From positions 124,001 through 188,000 of the forward strand of contig JBFMCV010000004.1 of NCBI GenBank assembly GCA_040754335.1: a DNA stretch of 64,000 bases, written 5' to 3'. The notes beneath the pieces were generated by a model. That model was not told the origin of the DNA. It searched no databases and saw only the letters and a list, made by a program, of their open reading frames with translations. Below are positions 1 to 10,896 of this stretch, in pieces (position 1 is the first letter of the stretch; each line of letters opens with the position of its first letter). The position numbers and the translations under genes are program-made. The stretch comes from Thermodesulfobacteriota bacterium. Lineage in GTDB: Bacteria; Desulfobacterota_D; UBA1144; Nemesobacterales; UBA2774.

Positions 1-141
1 AAGAAATCGGAGACGCATAAAGCTACGGTAGTCGGAGACACGGTCGGCGATCCGTTCAAGGACACGGCGGGCCCGTCAATCCACGTGCTCATTAAGCTTC
101 TCTCGACGATTACGCTCGTGCTTGCTCCGTTGTTTATCTAA
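1..141 (+). CDS. hppA: Membrane-bound pyrophosphatase, C-terminal end (partial)
   Basis: Only the last 46 residues lie in the window; the reading frame is open from base 1 to a TAA at 139-141. The peptide contains [15 protein letters not shown] followed by a hydrophobic segment, which is the highly conserved C-terminal signature of ion-translocating membrane pyrophosphatases. These enzymes hydrolyse pyrophosphate to pump H+ or Na+ across the inner membrane. Whether it is the K+-dependent type cannot be told from this fragment. The next gene starts 33 bases downstream on the same strand. Confidence 0.9.
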   Translation, partial: KKSETHKATVVGDTVGDPFKDTAGPSIHVLIKLLSTITLVLAPLFI

Positions 142-174
142 TTTTTAGAGAGTATTATTCAGGAGGCTCCCTCG

Positions 175-1617
175 ATGCTGAAGCAGCTCCTGAAACGAAA
201 AAATATAAGCCAGATAACCCTTGAAGCGGACGACGAGCACCACGGTCTCAGACGTGTGCTCGGTCCGCTCGATCTGGTGAGCCTCGGCATCGGGATCATA
301 ATCGGCGCCGGCATCTTTGTCGTAACGGGCCAGGCTGCGGCGCAGTACGCAGGGCCCGCGATATCGATCTCGTTCGTTCTTTCGGGATTCGGCTGCGTAC
401 TGGCGGGCTTGTGCTACGCCGAAATGGCCTCGATGATCCCCGTCTCCGGAAGCGCATATACCTATGCGTATGCAACGCTTGGGCAGTTTATTGCGTGGGT
501 GATCGGATGGGACCTGGTCCTCGAATACCTCTTCGCCAGCTCGACCGTATCCGTAGGCTGGTCGGGATATGTTGTCAGCTTCCTCAACGACTTCGGCATA
601 ATGATTCCCGAGATTCTGTCGAAAGCGCCGCTGGCGCATGACCCTCGCGCCGGATGGGCCCTCACCGGCGCCGTAATCAATCTGCCTGCGATCATCATAG
701 TGCTAGCAATGATGACGCTCCTCATTATAGGCATAAGGGAATCAGCCGCGGCCAACAGTATAATCGTAATAATCAAGCTCACCGTACTCCTTGTGTTTAT
801 CGGCATAGGTTTTTTTTATATAAACCGTGAGAACTGGCAGCCCTTCATACCGCCCAACGACGGAGCGTTCGGTCATTTCGGCTGGAGCGGGGTGTTGAGA
901 GGGGCGGGCGTTATTTTCTTCGCGTACATCGGCTTCGACGCCGTTTCGACGGCGGCGCAGGAGACGCGCAACCCCCAGCGAAGCATTCCCATCGGCATAC
1001 TCGGGTCTCTCATTGTCGCGACGGTTTTATATATACTGGTATCGCTGGTTCTGACAGGCGTCGTGAAGTACACGAACCTGAACGTGCCTGACCCGATTGC
1101 GGTTGCGGTCAACATGATGGGCGAAAAGCTCTACTGGCTCCGTCCTTTGATCAAAATAGGCGCGATCGCGGGTCTCACATCCGTGATCCTCGTTCTCCTA
1201 TTCGGACAGACGAGAATATTCTATTCAATGGCGAGGGACAGGATGCTGCCGGGACGCTTTGCCGCGATACATCCTATATTCAGGACGCCGGTGTTCACGA
1301 CGGTACTTACGGGCATAGCCGCTTCATTTTTCGCGGGGATATTTCCCCTGAGTGTTTTAGGAGAGCTCGTCTCGATAGGAACGCTGTTCGCCTTTGTTAT
1401 AGTCTGCACAGGGGTGCTCGTCCTACGGTATGCCGATCCTGAACTGCCGAGGCCGTTCAAGGTGCCTTTCTTTCCCGTTATCCCGGCGCTTGGCGCGGCC
1501 GTGAGCTTCCTTCAGATGGCGGCCCTTCCCATGGATACGTGGCTGAGGCTCATTATCTGGATGGCGATCGGTCTACTGATCTATTTCCTGTACTCCCGTA
1601 AGCGGGCTCAAGTCTGA
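175..1617 (+). CDS. APC-family amino acid permease
   Basis: A 480-residue inner-membrane protein with about twelve hydrophobic segments, the usual size and topology of amino acid/polyamine/organocation transporters. The first segment carries GIGIIIGAGIFV (residues 38-49), the substrate-backbone binding signature of the superfamily; the overall pattern is closest to the cationic amino acid transporter (CAT/YfnA-like) branch. The start is supported by AGGAGG at 161-166, eight bases before the ATG. It may be read through from the pyrophosphatase gene just upstream. The substrate cannot be deduced. Confidence 0.88.
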   Translation: MLKQLLKRKNISQITLEADDEHHGLRRVLGPLDLVSLGIGIIIGAGIFVVTGQAAAQYAGPAISISFVLSGFGCVLAGLCYAEMASMIPVSGSAYTYAYATLGQFIAWVIGWDLVLEYLFASSTVSVGWSGYVVSFLNDFGIMIPEILSKAPLAHDPRAGWALTGAVINLPAIIIVLAMMTLLIIGIRESAAANSIIVIIKLTVLLVFIGIGFFYINRENWQPFIPPNDGAFGHFGWSGVLRGAGVIFFAYIGFDAVSTAAQETRNPQRSIPIGILGSLIVATVLYILVSLVLTGVVKYTNLNVPDPIAVAVNMMGEKLYWLRPLIKIGAIAGLTSVILVLLFGQTRIFYSMARDRMLPGRFAAIHPIFRTPVFTTVLTGIAASFFAGIFPLSVLGELVSIGTLFAFVIVCTGVLVLRYADPELPRPFKVPFFPVIPALGAAVSFLQMAALPMDTWLRLIIWMAIGLLIYFLYSRKRAQV

Positions 1618-1689
1618 CATTTCTGTAAATGTTAAATAACTCAGGGCTGGAATTTTTCTGGATAACGTGTAATGAAGGGGGTTTGTATT

Positions 1690-1764
1690 TCCCGACATTC
1701 ACAGAATCCGGCGGCGGGTGAGCACCCGCGGGCATACGGTCCTATTCACCGACTCTGCTCAACC
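1690..1764 (+). repeat. Swapped-hairpin element, copy 1
   Basis: Left flank CCCGACATTCACAGAATCC, then a hairpin GCGGGTG-AG-CACCCGC at 1714-1729, then a right flank GGGCATACGG with a CCGACTCTGCTCAA tail. The left flank recurs at 3894, 38230 and 46061 and the right flank at 1893, 38264, 46098 and 59844, while the hairpin sequence differs between copies. Confidence 0.65.
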
Positions 1765-1806
1765 ATACCCGTTCGCCCTGAGCCTGTCGAAGGGTTGAAC
1801 GGGTAT
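1765..1806. repeat. Hairpin with CTGAGCCTGTCGAAGG core
   Basis: Perfect 10-base arms ATACCCGTTC (1765-1774) and GAACGGGTAT (1797-1806) enclose the core CCCTGAGCCTGTCGAAGGG. The same core recurs at 59905-59922 and, degraded, at 38203-38215 and 46255-46270. This core belongs to a type of dispersed intergenic repeat seen in many environmental bacterial genomes. Confidence 0.7.
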
Positions 1807-1824
1807 AACTCCCGTAGGTCTGGG

Positions 1825-1865
1825 GGGGAATTGATAGATTTTAGCCGTAATAAGATATTTTAGCC
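1825..1865 (+). repeat. AT-rich module shared by islands A and B, copy 1
   Basis: The stretch GGAATTGATAGATTTTAGCC plus the following TAATAAGATATTTTAGC is nearly repeated at 4051-4093. Both copies sit upstream of a CTTCTTTTC/GAAAAGAAG inverted repeat, so the two islands share an extended ordered block and not one word alone. Confidence 0.6.
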
Positions 1866-1924
1866 AGGATTCTGTGCGCGTGAGCACCCGCAGGCAAATG
1901 ATCTTAACCACCGCTTCCGCTCAA
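1866..1924 (+). repeat. Swapped-hairpin element, copy 2
   Basis: Core GCGTGAGCACCCGC followed by AGGCAAATGATC and CCGCTTCCGCTCAA aligns with the hairpin and right flank of copy 1. The left arm is imperfect here, so the hairpin is weaker, and the left flank is not recognisable. Confidence 0.55.
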
Positions 1925-1926
1925 TT

Positions 1927-1970
1927 TTACGATTGTTAGATTTGCGCCTGCAGCCACATAACAATCGTAA
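1927..1970. repeat. Perfect 12-bp inverted repeat
   Basis: TTACGATTGTTA (1927-1938) and TAACAATCGTAA (1959-1970) are exact reverse complements around a 20-base loop that contains CTGCAG. No T-run follows on either strand, so it is not a textbook terminator. It is found once in the window. Confidence 0.7.
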
Positions 1971-1987
1971 GACACACTACGTGTGTG

Positions 1988-2011
1988 CTTCTTTTCATCA
2001 AGGAAAAGAAG
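1988..2011. repeat. CTTCTTTTC/GAAAAGAAG inverted repeat, copy 1
   Basis: Nine-base perfect arms around the loop ATCAAG. An identical 24-base copy is at 4121-4144, and about 30 bases downstream of each copy remain similar (GCTTTCTT... versus CCTTTCTT...). Confidence 0.7.
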
Positions 2012-2141
2012 AGAAATATATCGCTTTCTTATGTATTCCGATGGGACTACTTTTGTCCACGAATTACTTGAGATCTACAATTACCCCTGGCGATTAAACT
2101 ACGGTTGGAAAATAGAGTTTCGCGGGTAAACCTATAAAGTA

Positions 2142-2648
2142 ATGGATTACGTGATTTTCGCATTATACCTTCTCGTCTCTCTCGCCGGTCTCGTATCTCT
2201 CATATTCGGTTTCCCCGGCACTTTCATAATACTGGGCGGATCAGTGCTCTACGGGTGGTACGGCGGTTTTCAGGAGGTAACGGTCAGGATAATCGTAATT
2301 TTGGTAGTCCTCGCCCTGGCCGGGGAGCTTATCGAGTTCCTCCTGGGCATACTGGGTTCGAAGAAGTACGAATCGAGCAACAGGGCCATCGTGGGATCTA
2401 TAGTCTTCGGCATCATAGGCGCTATAATGGGCGCCCCTTTCTTTTTCGGCATAGGGGCTGTCATAGGGGCTTTCGCCGGCGCATTTGCCGGGGCTATACT
2501 GATGGAGCTCTCGCAGGGAAAAAAGATGGACGAGGCTTTGAAATCAGGGTGGGGGGCGTTCATAGGCAGGGTCGCCGGTACCATATCGAAGGGCGCGGTC
2601 GGGATTGCGATGATAGCTATAACCGTTCTGGCCGTTCTCAATAATTAA
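2142..2648 (+). CDS. DUF456 family membrane protein
   Basis: A 168-residue, very hydrophobic protein of unknown function. Its N-terminus (two hydrophobic segments around FGFPGTFIILGG) and the glycine/alanine-rich helices at roughly residues 80-130 match the DUF456 family, small integral membrane proteins often containing glycine-zipper-like repeats. No good ribosome binding site precedes the ATG; a TATAAA at 2133-2138 lies only four bases upstream. It sits alone between repeat island A and pheS, so context says nothing about function. Confidence 0.75.
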   Translation: MDYVIFALYLLVSLAGLVSLIFGFPGTFIILGGSVLYGWYGGFQEVTVRIIVILVVLALAGELIEFLLGILGSKKYESSNRAIVGSIVFGIIGAIMGAPFFFGIGAVIGAFAGAFAGAILMELSQGKKMDEALKSGWGAFIGRVAGTISKGAVGIAMIAITVLAVLNN

Positions 2649-2804
2649 TCCGTTTCTTCCGTTGCTATTGCATCTGATCCGTCCGGGGTTGACGATTTTA
2701 TGGCAATCCGGTCATGTCTTTCCAATTCATTCGCGGGAGTAGATGTAAATTCTCGTTGTGGTAGATTATTCACCGGATTTCGATGAATCTGCCGGGGTGT
2801 ATCG

Positions 2805-3824
2805 ATGATAGAAACGCTCGAAGACGTTAAAAAGCAGGCCGAAGCCGAGTTGAGTTCCGTGAACGACGAGGTGTCGCTGCAGAACCTGAAGGCCAAATTC
2901 GTCGGCAGGAAGGGCGTGATAACGGAGATACTCAAGGGGATGAAGGACATACCCGACTCCGACCGCCCGCGCATGGGGAAGCTCATCAACGAGACCAAGA
3001 CGTTTGTCGAGGAGCTCATCGAGCGGAGGCTCGACACGATAAGGGAGGAGAAGAAGAGGCGCTCTCTCGACGAAGAGAGGATAGACGTCACGCTGCCGGG
3101 AAGGGGCATGCTCATAGGAGCGAGGCACCCTATAACTCAGGTCATGGAGGAAATTACGACCATATTCGAGAGGATGGGGTTCGAGGTCGCCGAAGGTCCT
3201 GAAGTCGAGACGGACTATTACAATTTCGAAGCGCTCAATATCCCAAAGAACCACCCGGCGCGCGACATGCAGGATACGTTCTACATATCGGACGAAATAG
3301 TATTGAGGACTCATACCTCACCCGTTCAGATACGCGTCATGGAGAAGCGTAAGCCGCCCGTGAAGGTTATCGCCCCCGGAAAGGTCTACAGGTGCGACAG
3401 CGACATATCGCACACCCCGATGTTCCACCAGATAGAGGGCCTGCTCGTCGACGAAGGCGTCACGTTCGGAGACTTGAAGGGGGTGCTCACCGAATTCGTA
3501 AGGCTCGTGTTCGGAGAAGGCGTCGGGGTGAGGTTCAGGCCGAGCTTCTTCCCGTTCACGGAGCCGAGCGCCGAGGTTGACATCGCGTGCCTGATATGCG
3601 GGGGGAAAGGCTGCAGGGTATGCAAGAATTCGGGCTGGCTCGAGATACTCGGCTGCGGCATGGTCGACCCCGAGGTATTCAAGAGCGTGGGATACGACCC
3701 TGAGAAGTATTCGGGCTTCGCCTTCGGCATGGGGATAGAAAGGATAACCATGCTTAAGTACGGCATCAACGACATAAGGCTCTTCTTCGAGAACGACCTC
3801 CGCTTCCTGAAACAATTCACCTGA
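2805..3824 (+). CDS. pheS: Phenylalanine--tRNA ligase subunit alpha
   Basis: A 339-residue protein of normal length. PheS charges tRNA-Phe as an alpha2beta2 heterotetramer with PheT. Visible features are the N-terminal coiled-coil arm (residues 1-90), the class II core with RTHTSPVQ (168-175), the motif 2 region GKVYRCDSD with MFHQIEG, motif 3 GMGIERITML near residue 311, and a CxxCxxxxCxxC cluster just before the final part of the core, as in many PheS proteins. The usual partner pheT does not follow: the next 460 bases are repeat island B and then dcd. The beta subunit must be encoded elsewhere. Confidence 0.95.
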   Translation: MIETLEDVKKQAEAELSSVNDEVSLQNLKAKFVGRKGVITEILKGMKDIPDSDRPRMGKLINETKTFVEELIERRLDTIREEKKRRSLDEERIDVTLPGRGMLIGARHPITQVMEEITTIFERMGFEVAEGPEVETDYYNFEALNIPKNHPARDMQDTFYISDEIVLRTHTSPVQIRVMEKRKPPVKVIAPGKVYRCDSDISHTPMFHQIEGLLVDEGVTFGDLKGVLTEFVRLVFGEGVGVRFRPSFFPFTEPSAEVDIACLICGGKGCRVCKNSGWLEILGCGMVDPEVFKSVGYDPEKYSGFAFGMGIERITMLKYGINDIRLFFENDLRFLKQFT

Positions 3825-4287
3825 TCGTGCTCTCAGCATCTTGGAAACGGTGATATCGAGGCACAGCTGAGAAATCTAATTTTTGTCTTTTCCTTTCCCG
3901 ACATTACAGAATTTGCGTTAAGAAAATAGATTATTAAGGCGTGAAAATCGTTCAGGGGACGATTCCGAGCTAGTGAGGAATCGGACGCCCTCGCTTATGG
4001 GCAACAATGTAAATTAAATCGGCACATATATAAGCTACTACGCTGCTTATGGGAGGAATTGAACGATTTTAGCCTTAATATGATATTTTTAGCAAATTAT
4101 GTTCAGTCGGATGATTTTTGCTTCTTTTCATCAAGGAAAAGAAGAGAAAATAATTGCCTTTCTTTGTCTATTCGACTAGCGCATAGCCAAGTACGGCAGT
4201 TTCCTCCCCCGATTGAGTAACATCCCCGCCTGTGGTAATATGCTTTTCCTCTAAGCATAATAATCCATATAATTTAGGAGCAAGGAA
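3825..4287. repeat. Repeat island B
   Basis: No gene is seen. It contains a GAGAAATCTA fragment (3867-3878) related to copies in islands C, D and E; the left flank of the swapped-hairpin element without its hairpin (3894-3917); a hairpin with arms CGATTCC (3960-3966) and GGAATCG (3977-3983); the AT-rich module (4051-4093); and the CTTCTTTTC inverted repeat (4121-4144). The last 100 bases lead into dcd and may hold its promoter. Confidence 0.7.
4051..4144 (+). repeat. AT-rich module plus CTTCTTTTC inverted repeat, copy 2
   Basis: Matches 1825-2011 in content and order, but without the swapped-hairpin element and the 12-bp hairpin that lie between the two modules in island A. The inverted repeat occupies 4121-4144 with loop ATCAAG. 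Confidence 0.6.
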
Positions 4288-4842
4288 ATGGGAGTTAAAT
4301 CTGACACCTGGATAAGGAAAATGGCAAAGGAGCATAGCATGATAGACCCTTTCGTCGACGGGCAGGTGAGGGAAGGGGCGATCTCATACGGCCTCTCCGC
4401 CTACGGCTATGACATCAGGGTAAGCGACGAGTTCAAGGTCTTCACGAACGTCTACAACACCGTGGTCGATCCGAAGCGGTTCAACGATAAATCGTTCGTC
4501 GAGATCACTTCGGACGTCTGCATAATTCCGCCCAATTCTTTCGCTCTTGCAAGGACGGTCGAGTACTTTAAAATTCCGAGGAGCACCATTACGCTCTGCG
4601 TCGGGAAGTCCACGTACGCCAGGTGCGGGATCATAGTGAACGTCACGCCGTTTGAGCCGGAATGGGAGGGATTCGTCACTCTCGAGATATCGAACACGAC
4701 CCCGCTGCCGGCGAAAATATACGCAAACGAGGGCATTGCCCAGGTGTTGTTTTTCGAGGCCGACGATATGTGTGAGGTTTCCTACGCCGACAAGAAGGGG
4801 AAGTATCAGAAGCAGGTGGGGATCACCCCGCCCAAGGTGTGA
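4288..4842 (+). CDS. dcd: dCTP deaminase
   Basis: A 184-residue protein of the trimeric dCTP deaminase/dUTPase fold, which makes dUTP from dCTP as a precursor for dTMP. Catalytic positions are visible: GKSTYARCG (106-114, Ser108 and Arg112 equivalents of the E. coli active site), the phosphate-binding SAYGYDIR near residue 38, and Glu133 in TLEISN as the likely general base. AGGAG at 4276-4280 supports the ATG. Whether it is monofunctional or a bifunctional deaminase-dUTPase cannot be told by eye. Confidence 0.9.
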   Translation: MGVKSDTWIRKMAKEHSMIDPFVDGQVREGAISYGLSAYGYDIRVSDEFKVFTNVYNTVVDPKRFNDKSFVEITSDVCIIPPNSFALARTVEYFKIPRSTITLCVGKSTYARCGIIVNVTPFEPEWEGFVTLEISNTTPLPAKIYANEGIAQVLFFEADDMCEVSYADKKGKYQKQVGITPPKV

Positions 4843-4951
4843 GCGGAGCGCACGGAATACCCCGTCCTGACTCGAAAAATTGGAGCTCCCGGTTTGGCAC
4901 GCCCCGGTTCAGGGATTACTTCGATAAATATACTAAAACCCCTTGATTTTA

Positions 4952-4980
4952 TTTCCATTTTTTGCCCGTCATGGTATACT
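4952..4980 (+). promoter_or_regulatory. Candidate sigma-70 promoter of gyrB
   Basis: TTTCCA (4952-4957), a 17-base spacer and TATACT (4975-4980) lie 50 bases before the gyrB start. A second TATACT at 4929-4934 lacks a matching -35 box. Confidence 0.4.
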
Positions 4981-5023
4981 ATTAACTCAATAATTTCCCC
5001 CCTGCAGGCATGTTCGGAGGTAG

Positions 5024-7498
<2,475 letters not shown>

Positions 7499-7520
7499 GC
7501 GGTCGGTCCGCAAGCCAGTA

Positions 7521-7895
7521 ATGAGTAAGATGCCCGAGTCTGTAAAGCACGTAAATCAAATCCCGGTGGAAAAGGTGAGTGCCGGGAGTAATACGTACCG
7601 CCAGGTGCTTATAGGTCCTGACGAAGGGCCGAACTTCGCCATGAGGCGCTTCATAATGGAGCCCGGCGGAGGCATCCCCGCTCACACCAACACTGTCGAG
7701 CACGAGCAATATGTGCTCCGCGGCCGCGCGAGGATAGGCATAGGCGATAATGTCTACGAGGTCAAGGCCGAGGACATTCTCTACATCCCCGCTGGCGTCC
7801 CCCACTGGTACGAGGTGCTGGGCGATGAGAACTTCGAGTTCCTCTGCATGGTCCCCAACCGGGACGACGTGTTAAAATTAGTCGTAAGCGACTGA
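7521..7895 (+). CDS. Cupin-domain protein
   Basis: A small single-domain beta-barrel protein. Cupin motif 1 is visible as PAHTNTVEHEQYVL (metal ligands His, His, Glu) and motif 2 as ILYIPAGVPHW with the fourth ligand His. Such proteins bind a metal and act as isomerases, dioxygenases or sensors; the substrate is unknown. The frame is open from an ATG at 7491 that overlaps the gyrB end, but neither start has a good ribosome site; I prefer the ATG at 7521 (124 residues) because it avoids an unconserved-looking N-terminus. It is probably cotranscribed with gyrB. Confidence 0.75.
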   Translation: MSKMPESVKHVNQIPVEKVSAGSNTYRQVLIGPDEGPNFAMRRFIMEPGGGIPAHTNTVEHEQYVLRGRARIGIGDNVYEVKAEDILYIPAGVPHWYEVLGDENFEFLCMVPNRDDVLKLVVSD

Positions 7896-7957
7896 TGTCC
7901 TTCCTGTATCCGCACTTCTTCGATTGCATTCAGAAGTGATAAATCAACAGGGACAGG

Positions 7958-9025
7958 TTATGCCTTGAAGTAGCCGTAGTTCTGGAGCACCAGGATGGCG
8001 ATGCTGATTATTATCAGGTTCGCGACGGCTATGGGGAATAGCACCTTCCATCCGAGGTTCATCACCTGGTCGTACCTGAATCTCGGAAGTGTGAACCTCA
8101 CCCAAATGAAGAAGAATAGGAACGTCAGAACCTTACCTATGAAGACGAGCGGGGGGAGGTACCAGTATTTATCTATGTCTATCCCGAACCAGCCGCCGAA
8201 CGGCAGCGGATACCACCCGCCGAAGAAGAGCGCCACGACGAGGCACGATACGACTATCATGTGCGTATATTCGGCCATGAAGAACATTGCGAACTTCATG
8301 CTGCTGTACTCCGTGTGATAGCCGGCGACTATCTCGGGCTCGGCTTCGGGCATGTCGAAGGGGAGCCTGTTCGTCTCGGCAAAAGCCGCCGTCAGAAATA
8401 CTATGCATCCCAGTATCTGCGGGAAAGCGAACCAGTATTTCGATTGGGCCTCGATAATGTCTTCCAGTCTCAGCGACCCCGTCCACGCGATCACGCCTAC
8501 TATGGAAAGCCCCATCGCCAGCTCGTAGCTTATCATCTGCGCCGCGCCCCGGAGACCGCCGAGGAAAGAGTACTTGCTGTTGGATGCCCATCCGCCGAGC
8601 ACCACGCCGTAAACGCTGAGGGACCCTATGGCGAGGACGTACAGTATGCCGACGTTGAGGTCCGCTATCTGGAGCCTTACGAATATCGGCTCGCTCAGGA
8701 GTCCGAAGAGGGTCGTATTGAATCCCTTGCCTATGGGTACTACGGCTAGCGCGATGAGCGCAGTGATGAGGGCGAAAGCGGGCGCCACTATAAAAAACGG
8801 CTTGTTCGCGTGGCTCGGTATTATGTCTTCCTTGAAAATGAACTTCACCCCGTCCGCGAGCGGCTGGAGGAAGCCGAACGGCCCCACGCGGTTAGGGCCG
8901 AGCCTGTCCTGTATGAAGGCGCTCACCCTCCGTTCGGCGAGCGTGAGGTACGCGACGAGCGTAAGGACGACGAAGAATACGAGTGCGATTTTTACGAGCG
9001 TTATCCCGAGTTCGACCCAAACCAT
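7958..9025 (-). CDS. nuoH: NADH-quinone oxidoreductase subunit H
   Basis: A 355-residue membrane subunit of respiratory complex I. It sits at the junction of the hydrophilic and membrane arms and helps form the quinone tunnel. Signature stretches are present: AERRVSAFIQDRLGPNRVG near the N-terminus and ETNRLPFDMPEAEPEIVAG with the acidic quinone-channel loop. Eight membrane segments are predictable. It follows nuoG by 11 bases on the minus strand, the normal G-H order, but no other nuo gene is present, so the remainder of complex I must be elsewhere. Confidence 0.95.
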   Translation of the reverse strand: MVWVELGITLVKIALVFFVVLTLVAYLTLAERRVSAFIQDRLGPNRVGPFGFLQPLADGVKFIFKEDIIPSHANKPFFIVAPAFALITALIALAVVPIGKGFNTTLFGLLSEPIFVRLQIADLNVGILYVLAIGSLSVYGVVLGGWASNSKYSFLGGLRGAAQMISYELAMGLSIVGVIAWTGSLRLEDIIEAQSKYWFAFPQILGCIVFLTAAFAETNRLPFDMPEAEPEIVAGYHTEYSSMKFAMFFMAEYTHMIVVSCLVVALFFGGWYPLPFGGWFGIDIDKYWYLPPLVFIGKVLTFLFFFIWVRFTLPRFRYDQVMNLGWKVLFPIAVANLIIISIAILVLQNYGYFKA

Positions 9026-9036
9026 GTTTATTCCGT

Positions 9037-10653
9037 TTATTCTGTAAAAGCGGCGTGTCCGGCCCTTTCCGCGCCGAGCATGCCTATGTTCTCGTAGTTA
9101 ATTCCGCTGTAAGAGGGCACGTGCCCCGCAATTTCGAGCATTATATCGGATGGCTTCCGGAACTCGAGGCTTTCGGCCTCGATAGCCGCGCCTACGAGGG
9201 ACAGTATCTCCCAATCGGGCTTCGCGGTCCCGGGAGGGGGTATAGTCTGCCTCACCCTCTGCACCCTTCCCCTGTCGTTGGTGAACGTCCCTTCTTTCTC
9301 ATAAGGGCTCGCGCCCGGAAGTATCACGTGGGCGAGCCTTACCGTCTCGGTGAGCTTGTAGTCCTCCGCTATGAGCAGCGTGAGACCGGCGAGCGCTTCC
9401 TTTAGCCTCGCGTGCTGATCCGGCGCTCCGAATCTGAAGAGGTCTTCGCCCACCGCGTAGAGTATTTTTACCTGGCCGTCTGTTATGGCGTTTATTAGTT
9501 CTTCTATTCTCTCGGGTCCTGACAGGATCCCCATGTCCTTAACCCCTGCGCTGTTCGGATAGGGGTCGGAGCTTATAAGCCCGTAGAGCTTGGGAGCGCT
9601 CGAATCGCCTGTGTTTGAATATACCCTCTCGGTTTTAAGAACAGCTCCCAGCTTCTTCAACAGATACAATTCTTCGTTCGTGAGTAATGGTGAGGCCAGT
9701 ATCGCAATCGGGTTGGGAGACATCTCCTTCGCTCTCATGAGTCCCGAAGAAGCGAGCTCAATCGCGTCCGCCCAGTCCGTAATCTCGAATCCCTCTCCCT
9801 TTCTTACGATCGGGTCTTTGAGACGTACCCCCCCCTCCTGAACCTCCCTGAAGCCGTATCTCCCCCTGTCGCATATCCAGTATTCGTTCACGTCCATGTT
9901 TATACGGGGCCTTACCCTCGATACCTTACCCTTCCTCGGGTCTGCGCCGACCGTTATATTGCATCCGTTGCTGCATAGCGCGCATACGCTGTCGGTGAAT
10001 TTCCAGTACCACACCCTCTCCTCGTGGAGGTTGTCCTTGTTGAGGAGAGCGCCGACTGGGCACAGGTCGGTGACGTTCCCCGAAAGCTCGTTGTCGAGGT
10101 TCTTCCCCGGGAATACGACAATCTTTTTTCTGAACCCCCTGCCGTCGAACCCGAGCTCCCCGGTCTTCGTGATTTCGTCCGTGAATCTGACGCACCTCGT
10201 GCACATGATGCAGCGGTTGGGGTCGTAGAGTATCCTGTCGCTGAGGTAGTATTTCCTCCTTACCTTCTTTTCTTCGGGCCCTTCGAACCTGCTGTAACCG
10301 GGCCCGTGCTTCATAGTCGTGAGCTGGAGCGGGCATTCTCCTCCCTTGTCGCATATGGGACAGTCGAGCGGGTGGTTGATGAGCGTGAACTCTACCGTGG
10401 CCTTCCTCGCCTTTACCGCCTTCTCGGTATTGGTTTTGACTATGAGGCCCTCTCTCACGAAGGTGTTGCATGCGGGCATGACCTTCGGCACGCCCTCCAC
10501 CTCGACGAGGCACTGCCTGCACTGGGCGACCACGCTCAGGGCCGGGTGGTAGCAAAAATGAGGGACGTCTATTCCGAGGCGGGAAGCCGCCTGTATAAGA
10601 TTGAGGCCCTCTTCGACCTCCACTTCGATTCCGTCTATCGTGAGCTTGGGCAT
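9037..10653 (-). CDS. nuoG: NADH-quinone oxidoreductase subunit G (short form)
   Basis: The 538-residue Fe-S subunit of complex I. In order: a 2Fe-2S ferredoxin domain (Cys34, Cys45, Cys48, Cys62), the His-Cys3 4Fe-4S site (HPLDCPICDKGGEC), the CIMCTRC cluster with its distant cysteine in DLCPVGAL, and a Cys4 site CALCSNGC that opens the molybdopterin-oxidoreductase-like domain. That last domain is short compared with the 700-900 residues of many NuoG proteins and is unlikely to bind a molybdenum cofactor. It is the first gene of a two-gene unit with nuoH. Confidence 0.93.
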   Translation of the reverse strand: MPKLTIDGIEVEVEEGLNLIQAASRLGIDVPHFCYHPALSVVAQCRQCLVEVEGVPKVMPACNTFVREGLIVKTNTEKAVKARKATVEFTLINHPLDCPICDKGGECPLQLTTMKHGPGYSRFEGPEEKKVRRKYYLSDRILYDPNRCIMCTRCVRFTDEITKTGELGFDGRGFRKKIVVFPGKNLDNELSGNVTDLCPVGALLNKDNLHEERVWYWKFTDSVCALCSNGCNITVGADPRKGKVSRVRPRINMDVNEYWICDRGRYGFREVQEGGVRLKDPIVRKGEGFEITDWADAIELASSGLMRAKEMSPNPIAILASPLLTNEELYLLKKLGAVLKTERVYSNTGDSSAPKLYGLISSDPYPNSAGVKDMGILSGPERIEELINAITDGQVKILYAVGEDLFRFGAPDQHARLKEALAGLTLLIAEDYKLTETVRLAHVILPGASPYEKEGTFTNDRGRVQRVRQTIPPPGTAKPDWEILSLVGAAIEAESLEFRKPSDIMLEIAGHVPSYSGINYENIGMLGAERAGHAAFTE

Positions 10654-10876
10654 AGGAAATTCGGTTAAGCGAGAGTCGGGAAAATATTATCTGACCGCGG
10701 GTGCCTTAGCAAGTTATGCGGGGATAGTCGTGTATTGCCGCCGTACCGGTTTTACAGTGCCTGCAAGGGAGTTTATGCGGTCTCGGTGAGGGGTTACGGC
10801 ATTCCGGACGTCCGAATCTTGAGCCTGATAAGCGGAGTGCGCGTATCTTCCTTATCCCGGCCGCGGGGGCATGTGT

Positions 10877-10882
10877 TATAAT
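10877..10882 (+). promoter_or_regulatory. Candidate -10 box of the tamB-like gene
   Basis: A perfect TATAAT ends only 14 bases before the ATG at 10897, and no ribosome binding site lies between. A good -35 box is not visible. If this is the promoter, the transcript would be nearly leaderless. Confidence 0.35.
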
Positions 10883-10896
10883 TCACGGCATAGGCT

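Larger units (their letters stand above)
1618..2141. repeat. Repeat island A (mosaic of intergenic palindromes)
   Basis: No convincing gene. The stretch is packed with dispersed modules listed separately: two copies of a swapped-hairpin element (1690-1764, 1866-1924), a 10-bp-arm hairpin around a CTGAGCCTGTCGAAGG core (1765-1806), an AT-rich module shared with island B (1825-1865), a perfect 12-bp-arm hairpin (1927-1970), an ACACAC/GTGTGT hairpin (1972-1986) and a CTTCTTTTC/GAAAAGAAG inverted repeat (1988-2011). The last 130 bases before the DUF456 gene carry no module I recognise. Confidence 0.75.

Noticed and set aside
1672-1863. Open frame of 63 codons in island A
   Set aside because: It consists entirely of repeat modules and palindromes; no ribosome site and no protein-like composition.
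1690-1970. CRISPR array in island A
   Set aside because: The repeats are few, diverged, unevenly spaced and without spacers of constant length; no cas gene in the window.
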